Positions 1-9,131 of a DNA stretch of 64,000 bases are shown in pieces. Source of the DNA: Brochothrix thermosphacta DSM 20171 = FSL F6-1036 (GTDB lineage: Bacteria > Bacillota > Bacilli > Lactobacillales > Listeriaceae). Numbering within the stretch: position 1 is the first letter of the stretch; each line of letters begins with the position of its first letter. The notes below the pieces were generated by a model, which saw nothing but the letters and a program-made list of their open reading frames with translations, was not told where the DNA came from and did not search any database. The translations under genes and the position numbers were made by a program. Location of the stretch: contig NZ_CP145608.1 of NCBI RefSeq assembly GCF_036884295.1, forward strand, positions 1,178,001 to 1,242,000, written 5' to 3'.

Positions 1-555
1 GGCTACTCCAGGGCAGTAGGCATTGACAGTTATTTGTTCCGAAGCTAATTCTTTAGCAGCGACATGTGTAAATGCTTTAACCGCATGTTTTGTCGCAGAG
101 TAGGTACCGAGCATTTCATACGCTTCATGCCCAGCAATACTACAGGCATTAATTACCTTACCTTTAGTACCTTGTTTCATGAATTGTTTTGCGGCTGCTT
201 GCGTTCCAAAAACCACACCATTGACGTTGATTGAAAACAAGCGATTTAATTGTGCTTCATCAATCTCCAAGAAAGGTGAAACCGCATCAATGCCTGCATT
301 ATTTATAAATACATCAATATGATCAAAGGCTTTTACAGCTTCTGCAACTAAATTGAGCTGATCTGCCTGTTTCGAAACATCACCGGTGACAGCGACCGCA
401 TCAATACTGTTGTCTTTAAATTCTTTCAATGTATCGGCGAGCATGTCGCCATTAATATCATGTAATACAAGTTTAAAACCATCTTTCGCTAAACGTTGTG
501 CAATCCCTTTACCTAAACCACCAGCTGAGCCAGTCACTACTGCTACTTTACTCAT
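1..555 (-). CDS. Acetoin/diacetyl reductase, SDR family (3' end outside window)
   Basis: The ATG is at 555 behind a good ribosome binding site (AAAGGAG). The 185 codons present run off the left edge. The Rossmann nucleotide motif TGSAGGLG is at residues 8-15, NNAG at 85-88, and the catalytic triad is Ser139, Tyr152 (YSATK) and Lys156, so this is a classical NAD(P)-dependent short-chain dehydrogenase. The overall pattern is that of the diacetyl/acetoin reductases (ButA/BudC type), which interconvert acetoin with diacetyl or 2,3-butanediol. The exact substrate is an inference. A cre-like site overlaps the promoter region, which suits a carbon-overflow enzyme. About 70 C-terminal residues are missing. 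Confidence 0.85.
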   Translation of the reverse strand, partial: MSKVAVVTGSAGGLGKGIAQRLAKDGFKLVLHDINGDMLADTLKEFKDNSIDAVAVTGDVSKQADQLNLVAEAVKAFDHIDVFINNAGIDAVSPFLEIDEAQLNRLFSINVNGVVFGTQAAAKQFMKQGTKGKVINACSIAGHEAYEMLGTYSATKHAVKAFTHVAAKELASEQITVNAYCPGVA

Positions 556-580
556 TTAAACATCTCCTTTAGTTAGATTT

Positions 581-605
581 GGTAACCGCTTACAAGTGCA
601 TTCTA
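581..605 (-). promoter_or_regulatory. CcpA cre-like site next to a -10 box
   Basis: On the minus strand the sequence TGTAAGCGGTTACC (581-594) matches the Gram-positive cre consensus at nearly every fixed position. It lies a few bases downstream of a -10-like TAGAAT (600-605) and upstream of the reductase ribosome binding site. That placement would let CcpA block transcription. The matching -35 is weak, so the promoter itself is less certain than the operator. Confidence 0.55.
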
Positions 606-644
606 ACAAACCTATTAACAATATGCTAGTGATTTGATTTAAAA

Positions 645-1523
645 TTATTTTGCAGGTGGGATGAGTACCTTTTTCTGAGGTCGAATAGCATAAAAAAGAC
701 CAAAGAATATTGCTAAAATACCAATAATTTGTAACGATGAAGGTAAAAAGCCGATGATAATGATGTCTAGCAAAATCGCAACTGCAGGATCGATAAATAC
801 CATAAATGAGACGACAGTGGGTGTGAGGTTTCGAATACTACTATAGAGCAGTAAATAGACGATACCGGTATGAACAACACCAGTTAATAAAGCGTAAAAC
901 CATTGTGTATTTGTTAAATGTTGATAACTATCGTATTTAATAAAAGGAGCAAGTAACACAACTGCTGTAAACATTTGTATTAATGTCGTCATATAAACAC
1001 TTGTTTTATGGAAGGTGGTTCCTAATAACATGGTACTTGCATAGAAGACAGCTGCCAAAAGGCCATAGCTGATGCCTTGCCAATTTGGTGTTTCAGCTGT
1101 GAAAACATCGGTACCCATTATAAAGATAGTTCCGACAAAACAAGCAAACATCGCAATCATAATACCGCGTGATAATTTCTCCCGGTAGATCATTGCCCCA
1201 ACAACGAGCATAAGAATTGGTCCAATGTGGTAAAGCGAGATGGCAACTGTGATAGAAATTACTTCAAATGCTTTGAAAAGGAAAATCCAATTAAAAAGGT
1301 TACTGACGCCAAAGAGTGTAATCATTAACAGTTCGCGTTTGTCCCAGGTTTCTTTTTTATACGTACGGGTGAGTAGCCATACTGCTAAAAGGAATAGTGT
1401 GGCGCAGATTGAACGAACGAAAATCAATTCAATTGCAGGTAAACCAGTCAAGCGTGAAAAAAGTCCGATGGACCCAAAGATTGCCATCGCAATCGATAAT
1501 TGTATTAAAGCTATTTTATTCAT
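645..1523 (-). CDS. EamA/DMT-superfamily transporter
   Basis: This 292-residue protein is almost entirely hydrophobic, with about ten predicted membrane helices arranged as two halves. Both halves have the look of EamA repeats of the drug/metabolite transporter superfamily, whose members export amino acids, sugars or drugs; the substrate cannot be read from sequence. The ATG at 1523 follows a G-rich ribosome binding site (AGGGGGGG). The C-terminus is lysine-rich, consistent with a cytoplasmic tail. The gene lies upstream of and co-directional with the acetoin reductase, 89 bases apart, and the reductase appears to have its own control region. Confidence 0.8.
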   Translation of the reverse strand: MNKIALIQLSIAMAIFGSIGLFSRLTGLPAIELIFVRSICATLFLLAVWLLTRTYKKETWDKRELLMITLFGVSNLFNWIFLFKAFEVISITVAISLYHIGPILMLVVGAMIYREKLSRGIMIAMFACFVGTIFIMGTDVFTAETPNWQGISYGLLAAVFYASTMLLGTTFHKTSVYMTTLIQMFTAVVLLAPFIKYDSYQHLTNTQWFYALLTGVVHTGIVYLLLYSSIRNLTPTVVSFMVFIDPAVAILLDIIIIGFLPSSLQIIGILAIFFGLFYAIRPQKKVLIPPAK

Positions 1524-1592
1524 AGTGACCCCCCCTGTAGGTTAATGTAATTTTATTATGTAAACTTGAGGCGAAAGGTTTAAGTTTCAGAT

Positions 1593-1621
1593 AAAAAAAT
1601 ACGGAGAGTATATCTCCGTAT
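1593..1621 (-). terminator. Rho-independent terminator of rqcH
   Basis: The inverted repeat ATACGGAGA-N5-TCTCCGTAT is perfect over nine pairs. On the minus strand it is followed by seven T residues, and it lies 46 bases after the rqcH stop codon. Confidence 0.85.
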
Positions 1622-1666
1622 CAAGTTTGAATAATAAAGATTGTTTGTATTGCTTATGGTCCTTCG

Positions 1667-3370
1667 TTATTTAGCTTCTAATGACTCAACTAACTCTTTA
1701 TCTGGTGTTACAAAGAGGGTTGTTTGATGATCATAAATAACATAACCAGGCTTAGCGCCATTTGGTTTGTGTACATGTTTGACTAACGTGTAGTCAACTG
1801 GGACTTGCGATGACAGTGATGCTTTAGAGTAGTAGCCGGCAATATTAGCAGCTTCTTCAAGCGTTTCTTGACTTGGCTCTAAGCTTTTCACAATAACATG
1901 TGACCCTGGTAAGTCTTTAACGTGTAGCCAAGTATCCATCTTATGAGCAAAACGATGTGTCAAATAATCATTTTGGATATTATTTCTTCCCACGAACATT
2001 TCAGTACCATCCGATGAAACATAACGGTGCAGATTTGGCTTTTTAGCTTTTTTCACTCGGTTATTTTTTGTTTTTTTAGCGCGTAAGTATCCTTGTTCAA
2101 TCAACTCGTCACGAATTTCATCAATATCTGCAGGTGAAGCTGTATGAACTTGTTCAGCAACGCTGTTGAGATAAAGCAGTTCTGCCTCAGTTTTAGCTAT
2201 TTGTTCAGCAACAATAATCACTGCTGTTTTAAGTTTTTGGTATTTATTGAAATAAGCCTGTGCATTTTGAGAGGGTGTTTTAAGAGGGTCAAGTGTAATA
2301 GTGACCTCTTTACCTTCATCATCATAATAGTTAACAACTCTTATTTTTGACATCCCTTTTTTAATTTCATGCATATAAGTCGTCAATAACTCACCTTGTA
2401 AACGAATATCATCCGCTTTCGTTGTTTCTTCAAGCGTTTGGTTTAACTTGGTGATTTTAAGTTCAGCTTTATTAATTTCGAGCTGTAACATATGTTCAAT
2501 ATCTTTTCCAATTTGATGAACTCTGTCTCGACGTGCTTTATCAGCATAAAAATTATCTAACAGCTCACTGAGTGAGTCGAATTTTTTAACCACAGTGTCG
2601 CTAGTCGCTAACTCAAAGTGGTAAAAATCCTCTTTATTGTTTGTAATAGTCCAAGTAGGCACGATAGGCTGTTTCATAGATTCTTTAAGTGCTATTAAAA
2701 TAGCATTAGGATCATTTTTATCAGTAGCAGCTGCTACAACTTCGCGAGCAAATAATGGCGAGAAGCCAGCTACAACTTGTACCAAACGTTTAGCCAAGGG
2801 TAATTCATCTGCTAACATTGCTTCAATATCTGAAACGGTTAAGTCTTTTGGTGCAATTTTTTCTGTTTGAGCAGGTGGTAATAGATACGTTGCATTAGGT
2901 AGAAGTGTTCGATAAGAGTTATAGGCCATCGAAACATGTTTAATACAATCAATAATTGTGCCTTTTTCTTTATCTACTAGCAAGATATTAGAGTAACGGC
3001 CCATGATCTCAACATAAAGATCACAGAGACGCTCGTCGCCAATCTCATTTTTACCACGAAGATTAAATTTTAAAATACGTTCATTGGGCACTTGTTCAAT
3101 CGATTCAATCACTGCACTTTCAATATATTTACGCAAAATCATGCAGAAGTTTGGTGGGACTGCAGGATTTGTTGTTTCCAAATCACTGATTTGAATACGT
3201 GCATAAGTTGGATGAGCAGATATAAGTAATTTATGGTTTTTACGTTGATTTCTTACGACAAAAATCAATTCCTGTGAATACGGTTGTTGGATACGCATAA
3301 TTCTACCGCCGACAAGTTTTTCAGTAAGTTCTTGTGTCATAGCGGATAGAAAGAGACTGTCAAAAGCCAA
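1667..3370 (-). CDS. rqcH: Ribosome quality control protein RqcH (NFACT family, FbpA/YloA)
   Basis: About 567 residues. The protein has the family layout: an NFACT-N domain, a central helical and coiled-coil region, and a C-terminal NFACT-R domain near residues 445-545 that contains GRNN and the WLHVKDLPGSH block. Family members bind split 50S subunits with stalled peptidyl-tRNA and add C-terminal alanine tails. They were long annotated as fibronectin-binding proteins. An upstream in-frame GTG (3379) sits directly on the ribosome binding site, so I prefer the TTG at 3370, which is correctly spaced from AAAGGGTGAG and gives the typical start MAFDSLF. The gene is divergent from gmk, as in Bacillus and Listeria. 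Confidence 0.92.
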   Translation of the reverse strand: MAFDSLFLSAMTQELTEKLVGGRIMRIQQPYSQELIFVVRNQRKNHKLLISAHPTYARIQISDLETTNPAVPPNFCMILRKYIESAVIESIEQVPNERILKFNLRGKNEIGDERLCDLYVEIMGRYSNILLVDKEKGTIIDCIKHVSMAYNSYRTLLPNATYLLPPAQTEKIAPKDLTVSDIEAMLADELPLAKRLVQVVAGFSPLFAREVVAAATDKNDPNAILIALKESMKQPIVPTWTITNNKEDFYHFELATSDTVVKKFDSLSELLDNFYADKARRDRVHQIGKDIEHMLQLEINKAELKITKLNQTLEETTKADDIRLQGELLTTYMHEIKKGMSKIRVVNYYDDEGKEVTITLDPLKTPSQNAQAYFNKYQKLKTAVIIVAEQIAKTEAELLYLNSVAEQVHTASPADIDEIRDELIEQGYLRAKKTKNNRVKKAKKPNLHRYVSSDGTEMFVGRNNIQNDYLTHRFAHKMDTWLHVKDLPGSHVIVKSLEPSQETLEEAANIAGYYSKASLSSQVPVDYTLVKHVHKPNGAKPGYVIYDHQTTLFVTPDKELVESLEAK

Positions 3371-3492
3371 ATTTCTCACCCTTTCTGTTGTTTAACCTAT
3401 TAATTATAACATGATGATAGATATTAATGGGAAGGAAAGGTCTAAAAAGCGAGAGTTAAGGAAAAAATATCTAACAGGATATCAATTTTTAC

Positions 3493-3521
3493 TTGCAGTT
3501 CTGACGGATTACAAGTAATAT
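3493..3521 (+). promoter_or_regulatory. Candidate sigma-A promoter for gmk
   Basis: TTGCAG (3493-3498) and TAATAT (3516-3521) are separated by exactly 17 bases. The -10 ends about 30 bases before the gmk start. Confidence 0.55.
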
Positions 3522-3553
3522 TAGAGATGACTTTAAATAAAAGGAGTAGTCTC

Positions 3554-4174
3554 ATGTCTGAAAAAGGTTTGTTGTTTGTATTATCAGGACCATCTGGCGT
3601 TGGTAAAGGTACGGTACGCCGTGCTGTCTTTGAAGATGAGAACACTAATTTCTCATATTCAATCTCGATGACAACCCGCACAAAACGCCCCGGTGAAGAA
3701 GAAGGCGTTGATTACTATTTCCGCACGAAAGAGGAATTCGAGTTATTGATTGAAAAAGATGAATTGCTAGAGTATGCGCAATTTGTGGATAACTATTATG
3801 GAACGCCACTGGAATATGTTGAAAAAACATTGTCAGAAGGGCAAGACGTCTTTCTAGAAATCGAAGTTCAAGGTGCGATGCAAGTACGCGAGAAAATGCC
3901 GGAAGCTGTCTTTATCTTCCTAACTCCGCCAAACTTGTCAGAGTTGAAAAATCGTATTGTTGGACGCGGAACAGAAACAAGTGATGTTGTTGATAAGCGT
4001 ATGGAAACAGCACATCATGAGATTGAAATGATGAAGCATTATGATTACGCAGTGGTTAACGATGAAGTCGAACTTGCTGTTGAAAAAATCAAAGATATTG
4101 TTAGAATTGAACATATGCGTACAAAGTGGATGTATCCTAAGTATCGCTCAATGTTAGATGAAATTGTTGAATAA
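3554..4174 (+). CDS. gmk: Guanylate kinase
   Basis: Gmk phosphorylates GMP/dGMP to GDP/dGDP with ATP in the cytosol. The 206-residue protein has the P-loop GPSGVGKG at residues 12-19, the GMP-binding block around [11 protein letters not shown], and the conserved FLEIEVQGA segment. Length is normal for the family. The reading frame extends upstream to 3527, but the ATG at 3554 follows an AAAGGAG ribosome binding site and gives the expected N-terminus. It is the first gene of a run with rpoZ, 32 bases upstream of it. Confidence 0.96.
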   Translation: MSEKGLLFVLSGPSGVGKGTVRRAVFEDENTNFSYSISMTTRTKRPGEEEGVDYYFRTKEEFELLIEKDELLEYAQFVDNYYGTPLEYVEKTLSEGQDVFLEIEVQGAMQVREKMPEAVFIFLTPPNLSELKNRIVGRGTETSDVVDKRMETAHHEIEMMKHYDYAVVNDEVELAVEKIKDIVRIEHMRTKWMYPKYRSMLDEIVE

Positions 4175-4206
4175 ACCCAACGATTATAAATTGGAGGAAT
4201 GTCAAA

Positions 4207-4422
4207 ATGATGATTAAACCATCAATCGATTCATTATTAGAAAAAATAGATTCAAAATATTCACTTGTAGCTGTCGCTTCAAAGCGTGCTCGTGAAATGC
4301 TAGAAAAACCAAATAGCATGACTTTGGAAAATTATTCATCTGCTAAAAATGTTGGTAAAGCATTAGAAGAAATCGATGCTGAAACGTTGAAAATGATTCC
4401 TGCAAAAGGATACGAAGATTAA
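4207..4422 (+). CDS. rpoZ: RNA polymerase omega subunit
   Basis: A 71-residue protein with the omega pattern: a start of the type [10 protein letters not shown], the [16 protein letters not shown] core helix, and a short acidic tail ending KGYED. Omega helps assemble and stabilise RNA polymerase. Two adjacent ATG codons (4207, 4210) follow a GGAGG-like site, so the first Met is not certain. It lies directly downstream of gmk, the usual Firmicutes order, and is followed by a terminator. Confidence 0.95.
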   Translation: MMIKPSIDSLLEKIDSKYSLVAVASKRAREMLEKPNSMTLENYSSAKNVGKALEEIDAETLKMIPAKGYED

Positions 4423-4433
4423 ATTTAAAATTG

Positions 4434-4469
4434 AGAGCCGGCTCCTTAAAATGAGTTGGCTCTTTTTTT
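4434..4469 (+). terminator. Terminator after rpoZ
   Basis: AGAGCC and GGCTCT arms, extended by CTC/GAG, close a short loop and are followed by a run of seven T residues. This ends the gmk-rpoZ unit before the coaBC promoter. Confidence 0.8.
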
Positions 4470-4519
4470 AAATCTATTGAGAAATAGCGTGGCTATTTAC
4501 TGCCTAAATACTAATATCG

Positions 4520-4528
4520 TGGTAAAAT
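4520..4528 (+). promoter_or_regulatory. Extended -10 promoter element before coaBC
   Basis: TGG-TAAAAT forms an extended -10 box 29 bases before the coaBC start, downstream of the rpoZ terminator. No convincing -35 is seen, which is acceptable for an extended -10 promoter. Confidence 0.45.
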
Positions 4529-4556
4529 AGACTGTATGAATAAGCGAGGTGGGACG

Positions 4557-5762
4557 ATGATGAAAAAAAATATTGTGCTAGGTGTTACAGGCGGTATCGC
4601 ATCTTATAAAGCTGTAACCTTAACCAGTCAATTAATAAAAGCCGGCTACAATGTCAAAGTCATTATGACTGAAAATGCCACACAATTTGTAACGCCGCTT
4701 ACTTTCCAGGTGATGAGTCGAAATACGGTATATACTGATACATTTATAGAGCCTAATCCTGAAAAAATTGCTCATATTGAAGTGGCAGATTGGGCAGGTT
4801 TAATGATAATTGCGCCAACAACTGCCAATACAATTAGTAAAATGGCAACAGGAATTGCTGATAACATGCTAACGAGTGTTTATTTAGCAACATCAGCGCC
4901 TGTATGGGTTGCTCCTGCTATGAATGTTCATATGTATCAACACCCAGCAATTATCCGCCAAATCAATCAATTATTTGAAGATGGTATTCGTTTTATCGAA
5001 CCATCTGAAGGTATATTAGCATGTGGCTACGTTGGAAAAGGCCGTCTAGAAGAGCCTGAAAAAATTGTTGCCAATATTGATGGTTTTTTTTCGAAAGAAC
5101 AAACACTAGCAGGTAAAAATGTACTTGTTACTGCTGGACCTACAATTGAAGCAATCGATCCAGTGCGTTTTTTAACGAATCGCTCAACAGGTAAGATGGG
5201 TTTTGCGATTGCGAATGAGGCAGCGTCGCTAGGAGCTAACGTAACGTTGGTCACTAGCGTGAAAAATCTTGCTGTTGATGAACGGATTGAAGTGATCACA
5301 ATTCAATCGGCGGAGGATATGTATAAAGCAGTGACGCAACGCAGTGAAACGATGGATATTATCATCAAAGCGGCTGCTGTAGCAGATTACACTCCGGATG
5401 CTTATCGTCCACATAAAATTAAGAAAAGCAACGACGACAAAGAAGCGTTTCATTTTATCCGTACCACAGATATACTAAAAACTTTAGGTCAAAATAAACC
5501 ACAAGGACAATTGTTGATTGGTTTTGCTGCTGAGTCGCAAGATGTCGAAAAAAATGCACGCTTGAAATTAGAAGCTAAAAACCTCGATATGGTTGTTGCA
5601 AATGATATCTCTCGACAAGATACAGGATTTGGCGTTGATACCAACCAAGTGACATTGATTACAGCAAATGACATGAAAAAACTACCGCTCGTTACTAAAG
5701 AAGAAACAGCGTTGTTAATTTGGAAGGCTATTATTGCGTTACCTTTGATTGAGGTGAAGTAA
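4557..5762 (+). CDS. coaBC: Bifunctional CoaBC (phosphopantothenoylcysteine decarboxylase / phosphopantothenate-cysteine ligase)
   Basis: This enzyme carries out two steps of coenzyme A synthesis. The N-terminal flavin-dependent CoaC half shows VTGGIASYKA, the APTTANT segment, PAMNVHM, and the Cys-containing flap (ILACGYVGKGRL). The C-terminal CoaB half starts at VTAGPT and has RFLTNRSTGKMG and the KIKK loop. The frame is open from 4536, but the ATG at 4557 has the ribosome binding site (GAGGTGGG) and gives 401 residues, a normal length. The stop codon directly abuts the priA ATG, so the two are probably translated in tandem. Confidence 0.95.
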   Translation: MMKKNIVLGVTGGIASYKAVTLTSQLIKAGYNVKVIMTENATQFVTPLTFQVMSRNTVYTDTFIEPNPEKIAHIEVADWAGLMIIAPTTANTISKMATGIADNMLTSVYLATSAPVWVAPAMNVHMYQHPAIIRQINQLFEDGIRFIEPSEGILACGYVGKGRLEEPEKIVANIDGFFSKEQTLAGKNVLVTAGPTIEAIDPVRFLTNRSTGKMGFAIANEAASLGANVTLVTSVKNLAVDERIEVITIQSAEDMYKAVTQRSETMDIIIKAAAVADYTPDAYRPHKIKKSNDDKEAFHFIRTTDILKTLGQNKPQGQLLIGFAAESQDVEKNARLKLEAKNLDMVVANDISRQDTGFGVDTNQVTLITANDMKKLPLVTKEETALLIWKAIIALPLIEVK

Positions 5763-8171
5763 ATGCCGATTATTGCAAAGGTAATTGTTGATACACCTGC
5801 GATGACTGTTGACCGCCCTTTTGATTATTTGATTCCAGAACAGTGGCAAGACGTTATCCTGCCAGGAATGCGTGTAGCTGTTCCATTTGGTCCACGACAG
5901 TTGCTTGGGTATGTCGTAGCAGTCGCTGATGTGACAGCTCTTACCGATACAAAAAAATTAAAAGAAATCGTCGATATCTTTGATGTACGACCCGTTTTGA
6001 CACCTGAAATGTTAGCGTTGGGTGAATGGATGGCGCAAGATTCACTTAATTTCAGAATTTCAATTTTCCAAACGATGTTACCCAACTTAATGCGTGGTTC
6101 CTATGAAAAGTATTTTGTATTGAAAAATTGGGACAATACCGCAGCTGTTAAACTGTTTGAAGGTTCTGAAACGCTTGATTGGAAAGCTGTAAAAGATAGT
6201 GAGTTTGTGACCGCGTTACAGCGCTGGATTCAAGCAGGTGACATTGAAACGGTTTATCGTGTTTCGAGTAAAGAGACCAAGAAAACAAAACGAGCATTGA
6301 AAAATTGTTTAACAGAAACTGAGTTGATTGCAGCTCTTGAGAGTTTAGGGAATCAAGCGAAAGCACAACAAAAATGTTTGGCAATGTTACTTGAATTAGA
6401 AGCAACAGAGTTGTGGGTGGATGAAGCAAAAGCGCGAGGTATTAGTGATGCTGTCTTACGTTCAGTAGCCGAAAAAGGTTGGGTGACTATTTTTGCTAAA
6501 GAAATTGATCGAGACCCATATGCTAACCACCATTTTGAAAAATCAGAGCCACTGGATTTAACGACAGATCAAGAAACAGTTTTTCAACGTATTTTTGAGG
6601 TGCAACGTGAAAAAATTGCTAAAACATTTCTGCTTCATGGTGTTACGGGCAGTGGTAAAACAGAAGTTTACCTCCAAACAATTGCCGAGGCACTTAAATT
6701 AGGGAAACAAGCGATTATGCTAGTGCCAGAAATTGCGTTGACACCACAAATGGTCGAGCGTTTCAAATCACGATTCGGAAAAAAAGTTGCCGTTCTTCAT
6801 AGTGCTTTATCAGCGGGTGAGCGTTTAGATGAATGGCAAAAAATCGAACGTGAGGAAGCAGATATTGTTGTAGGTGCGCGTTCTGCTATTTTTGCACCAC
6901 TAACCAATATTGGGTTAATTATTATTGATGAAGAACATGAAGCAACATATAAACAAGAAGATTACCCACGTTATCATGCACGTGAAGTTGCCTTATGGCG
7001 AGCACAACACCATCAATGTCCAGTAGTGCTTGGAAGTGCAACACCCAATGTGGAAAGTTTTGCACGTGCAACAAAGGGTGTTTATGAGTTACTAGAGTTA
7101 CCCGAACGCGTTAATAATCGTCCATTACCCACGGTTGAAATTGTCGATTTGAAGGATGAGTTACGTCAAGGCAATACGAGTTCTTTTTCTACTGTGTTGC
7201 TAGATAAAATTAAAGATCGTCAGCAAAAAGGTGAACAAACTGTTTTGATGCTTAACCGTCGTGGTTTTGCATCGTTTGTCATGTGCCGTGATTGCGGTTT
7301 TGTTCCTGAATGCCCCAACTGCTCAATTACATTAACCTATCATAAATTACGTCATCAGTTAAAATGCCATTATTGTGGTCATCAAGCACCAATGCCACCC
7401 CAATGCCCAAGTTGCCAATCTGAGCATATCCGTCAATATGGTACAGGAACGCAAAAAATTGAAGAAGAATTGTTAGAATTATTACCCGATATTCGTATCA
7501 TCCGGATGGATGTTGATACAACAAGTCGCAAAGGCGCTCATGAAAAATTATTAACAGCATTTGGTAACGGTGAAGCAGATATATTATTGGGCACACAAAT
7601 GATTGCGAAAGGGCTCGATTTTCCTAACATTACATTAGTGGGTGTCCTCAATGCAGATACTGCATTAAATGTCCCTGATTTTAGGGCTTCTGAACGGACC
7701 TTCCAATTACTAACACAAGTGAGTGGTCGGGCAGGGCGCCATCAATTGTTAGGTGAAGTGGTGATACAAACTTTTAACCCAGATCATTACAGCATCCAAC
7801 TGGCACAATATCAAAATTATATCGCTTTTTATAATCAAGAGATGGGATTGCGGAAACTTACAGGATACCCACCTTATTATTTAACAGCCTTAATACAAGT
7901 GACAAGTACTGATGAACGTAAAGGAGAAGAGACAATTGCTAATATCACTGGCTTCTTGAAACGTGAATTAAATGAGCAAACAATCCTCTTGGGACCTACA
8001 CCAGCACCAATCGCTAAAATAAAAAATCGCTACCGTTACCAATGTCTGATAAAATATAAAGTAGAGCCCAATTTAAGGGATGTGTTACGACGCGTTTTAG
8101 AAACGTATCAAAAAGAAATACGAAACGGTTTGACGGTATCCATCGATTTCGAACCTTATACAATGATGTGA
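5763..8171 (+). CDS. priA: Primosomal protein N' (replication restart helicase)
   Basis: PriA recognises stalled forks and reloads the replicative helicase. At 802 residues it is full length: an N-terminal DNA-binding domain, a helicase core with Walker A GVTGSGKTE and Walker B DEEH, and a cysteine-rich zinc region between the two helicase lobes (CRDCG, CPNC, CHYCG, CPSC; eight Cys). Motifs GRAGR and the QMIAKGLDFP block are present. It starts immediately after coaBC. In Bacillus and Listeria a def gene usually follows priA; here fmt follows directly. Confidence 0.96.
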   Translation: MPIIAKVIVDTPAMTVDRPFDYLIPEQWQDVILPGMRVAVPFGPRQLLGYVVAVADVTALTDTKKLKEIVDIFDVRPVLTPEMLALGEWMAQDSLNFRISIFQTMLPNLMRGSYEKYFVLKNWDNTAAVKLFEGSETLDWKAVKDSEFVTALQRWIQAGDIETVYRVSSKETKKTKRALKNCLTETELIAALESLGNQAKAQQKCLAMLLELEATELWVDEAKARGISDAVLRSVAEKGWVTIFAKEIDRDPYANHHFEKSEPLDLTTDQETVFQRIFEVQREKIAKTFLLHGVTGSGKTEVYLQTIAEALKLGKQAIMLVPEIALTPQMVERFKSRFGKKVAVLHSALSAGERLDEWQKIEREEADIVVGARSAIFAPLTNIGLIIIDEEHEATYKQEDYPRYHAREVALWRAQHHQCPVVLGSATPNVESFARATKGVYELLELPERVNNRPLPTVEIVDLKDELRQGNTSSFSTVLLDKIKDRQQKGEQTVLMLNRRGFASFVMCRDCGFVPECPNCSITLTYHKLRHQLKCHYCGHQAPMPPQCPSCQSEHIRQYGTGTQKIEEELLELLPDIRIIRMDVDTTSRKGAHEKLLTAFGNGEADILLGTQMIAKGLDFPNITLVGVLNADTALNVPDFRASERTFQLLTQVSGRAGRHQLLGEVVIQTFNPDHYSIQLAQYQNYIAFYNQEMGLRKLTGYPPYYLTALIQVTSTDERKGEETIANITGFLKRELNEQTILLGPTPAPIAKIKNRYRYQCLIKYKVEPNLRDVLRRVLETYQKEIRNGLTVSIDFEPYTMM

Positions 8172-8186
8172 GACAAGGAGACATAC

Positions 8187-9131
8187 ATGACAAAAATTAT
8201 CTTTATGGGAACACCTGATTTTGCAGTACCTGTATTACAAAAATTAATTGCTGACCCATCTATTAGCATCGAGGCTGTGGTAACACAACCCGATCGTAAA
8301 GTAGGGCGCAAACATATTTTGACACCAACCCCAGTTAAAAAAGCAGCAGTTGCTGCAGATTTAAACGTTCTTCAACCAGAAAAACTACGCACTTCGGAAG
8401 AATTAGAAACACTGATCAACATGGATGTTGATTTGTTAATTACAGCGGCCTATGGTCAAATTTTACCGAACAGTCTTTTGGAAGCGCCTCGTTTAGGTGC
8501 GATTAATGTGCATGCGTCATTATTGCCAAAATTACGTGGTGGGGCACCGATCCATTATGCATTGATTGAAGGGCATAAAGAAGCGGGCGTTACGATTATG
8601 TATATGGCTGAAAAATTAGATGCCGGTGACATGTTGAGCCAATCAGCAATTCCGATTGAAGAAGAAGATAATGTGGGCACGCTGTTTGAAAAATTAAGCA
8701 TTGTTGGCGCTGATTTATTGGTAGAAACGTTGCCAGCAATTTTAGATGGTTCAATTGTTGCAGTGCCGCAAAATGAAGCAGAGGTAACTTTCGCGCGTAA
8801 TATTAGTCGTGAGCAAGAACGTATTGACTGGAATAAGTCGGCACGTGCGATTTTTAACCATGTACGTGGAATGAACCCATTCCCATCAAGTTTCACTACA
8901 TTTGAAGGTGGAAACTGGAAAATTTGGGAAGTGGTTGAAAGTTTTGAAGAAACAACAGCGCCTGCAGGTACAATCGTAAGTGTGGATCAAACAATCCGTG
9001 TCGCTGCTGGCGATGGAAAAACAGTGGATATTAAAGTATTCCAACCCGCTGGAAAACAGCGAATGACAACAAGTGATTATTTAAGAGGCTCAGGTAAAAA
9101 CCTTGAAGCCGGAAAGCGTTTAGGTGAATAA
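8187..9131 (+). CDS. fmt: Methionyl-tRNA formyltransferase
   Basis: Fmt formylates initiator Met-tRNA using 10-formyl-tetrahydrofolate. The 314-residue protein has the N-terminal GTPDFAVPVL, the catalytic region with INVHASLLPKLRGGAPI (Asn and His of the active site), and a C-terminal OB-like domain. An AAGGAG ribosome binding site precedes the ATG at 8187. It overlaps the next gene, rsmB, which indicates translational coupling. No peptide deformylase gene is nearby. Confidence 0.95.
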   Translation: MTKIIFMGTPDFAVPVLQKLIADPSISIEAVVTQPDRKVGRKHILTPTPVKKAAVAADLNVLQPEKLRTSEELETLINMDVDLLITAAYGQILPNSLLEAPRLGAINVHASLLPKLRGGAPIHYALIEGHKEAGVTIMYMAEKLDAGDMLSQSAIPIEEEDNVGTLFEKLSIVGADLLVETLPAILDGSIVAVPQNEAEVTFARNISREQERIDWNKSARAIFNHVRGMNPFPSSFTTFEGGNWKIWEVVESFEETTAPAGTIVSVDQTIRVAAGDGKTVDIKVFQPAGKQRMTTSDYLRGSGKNLEAGKRLGE

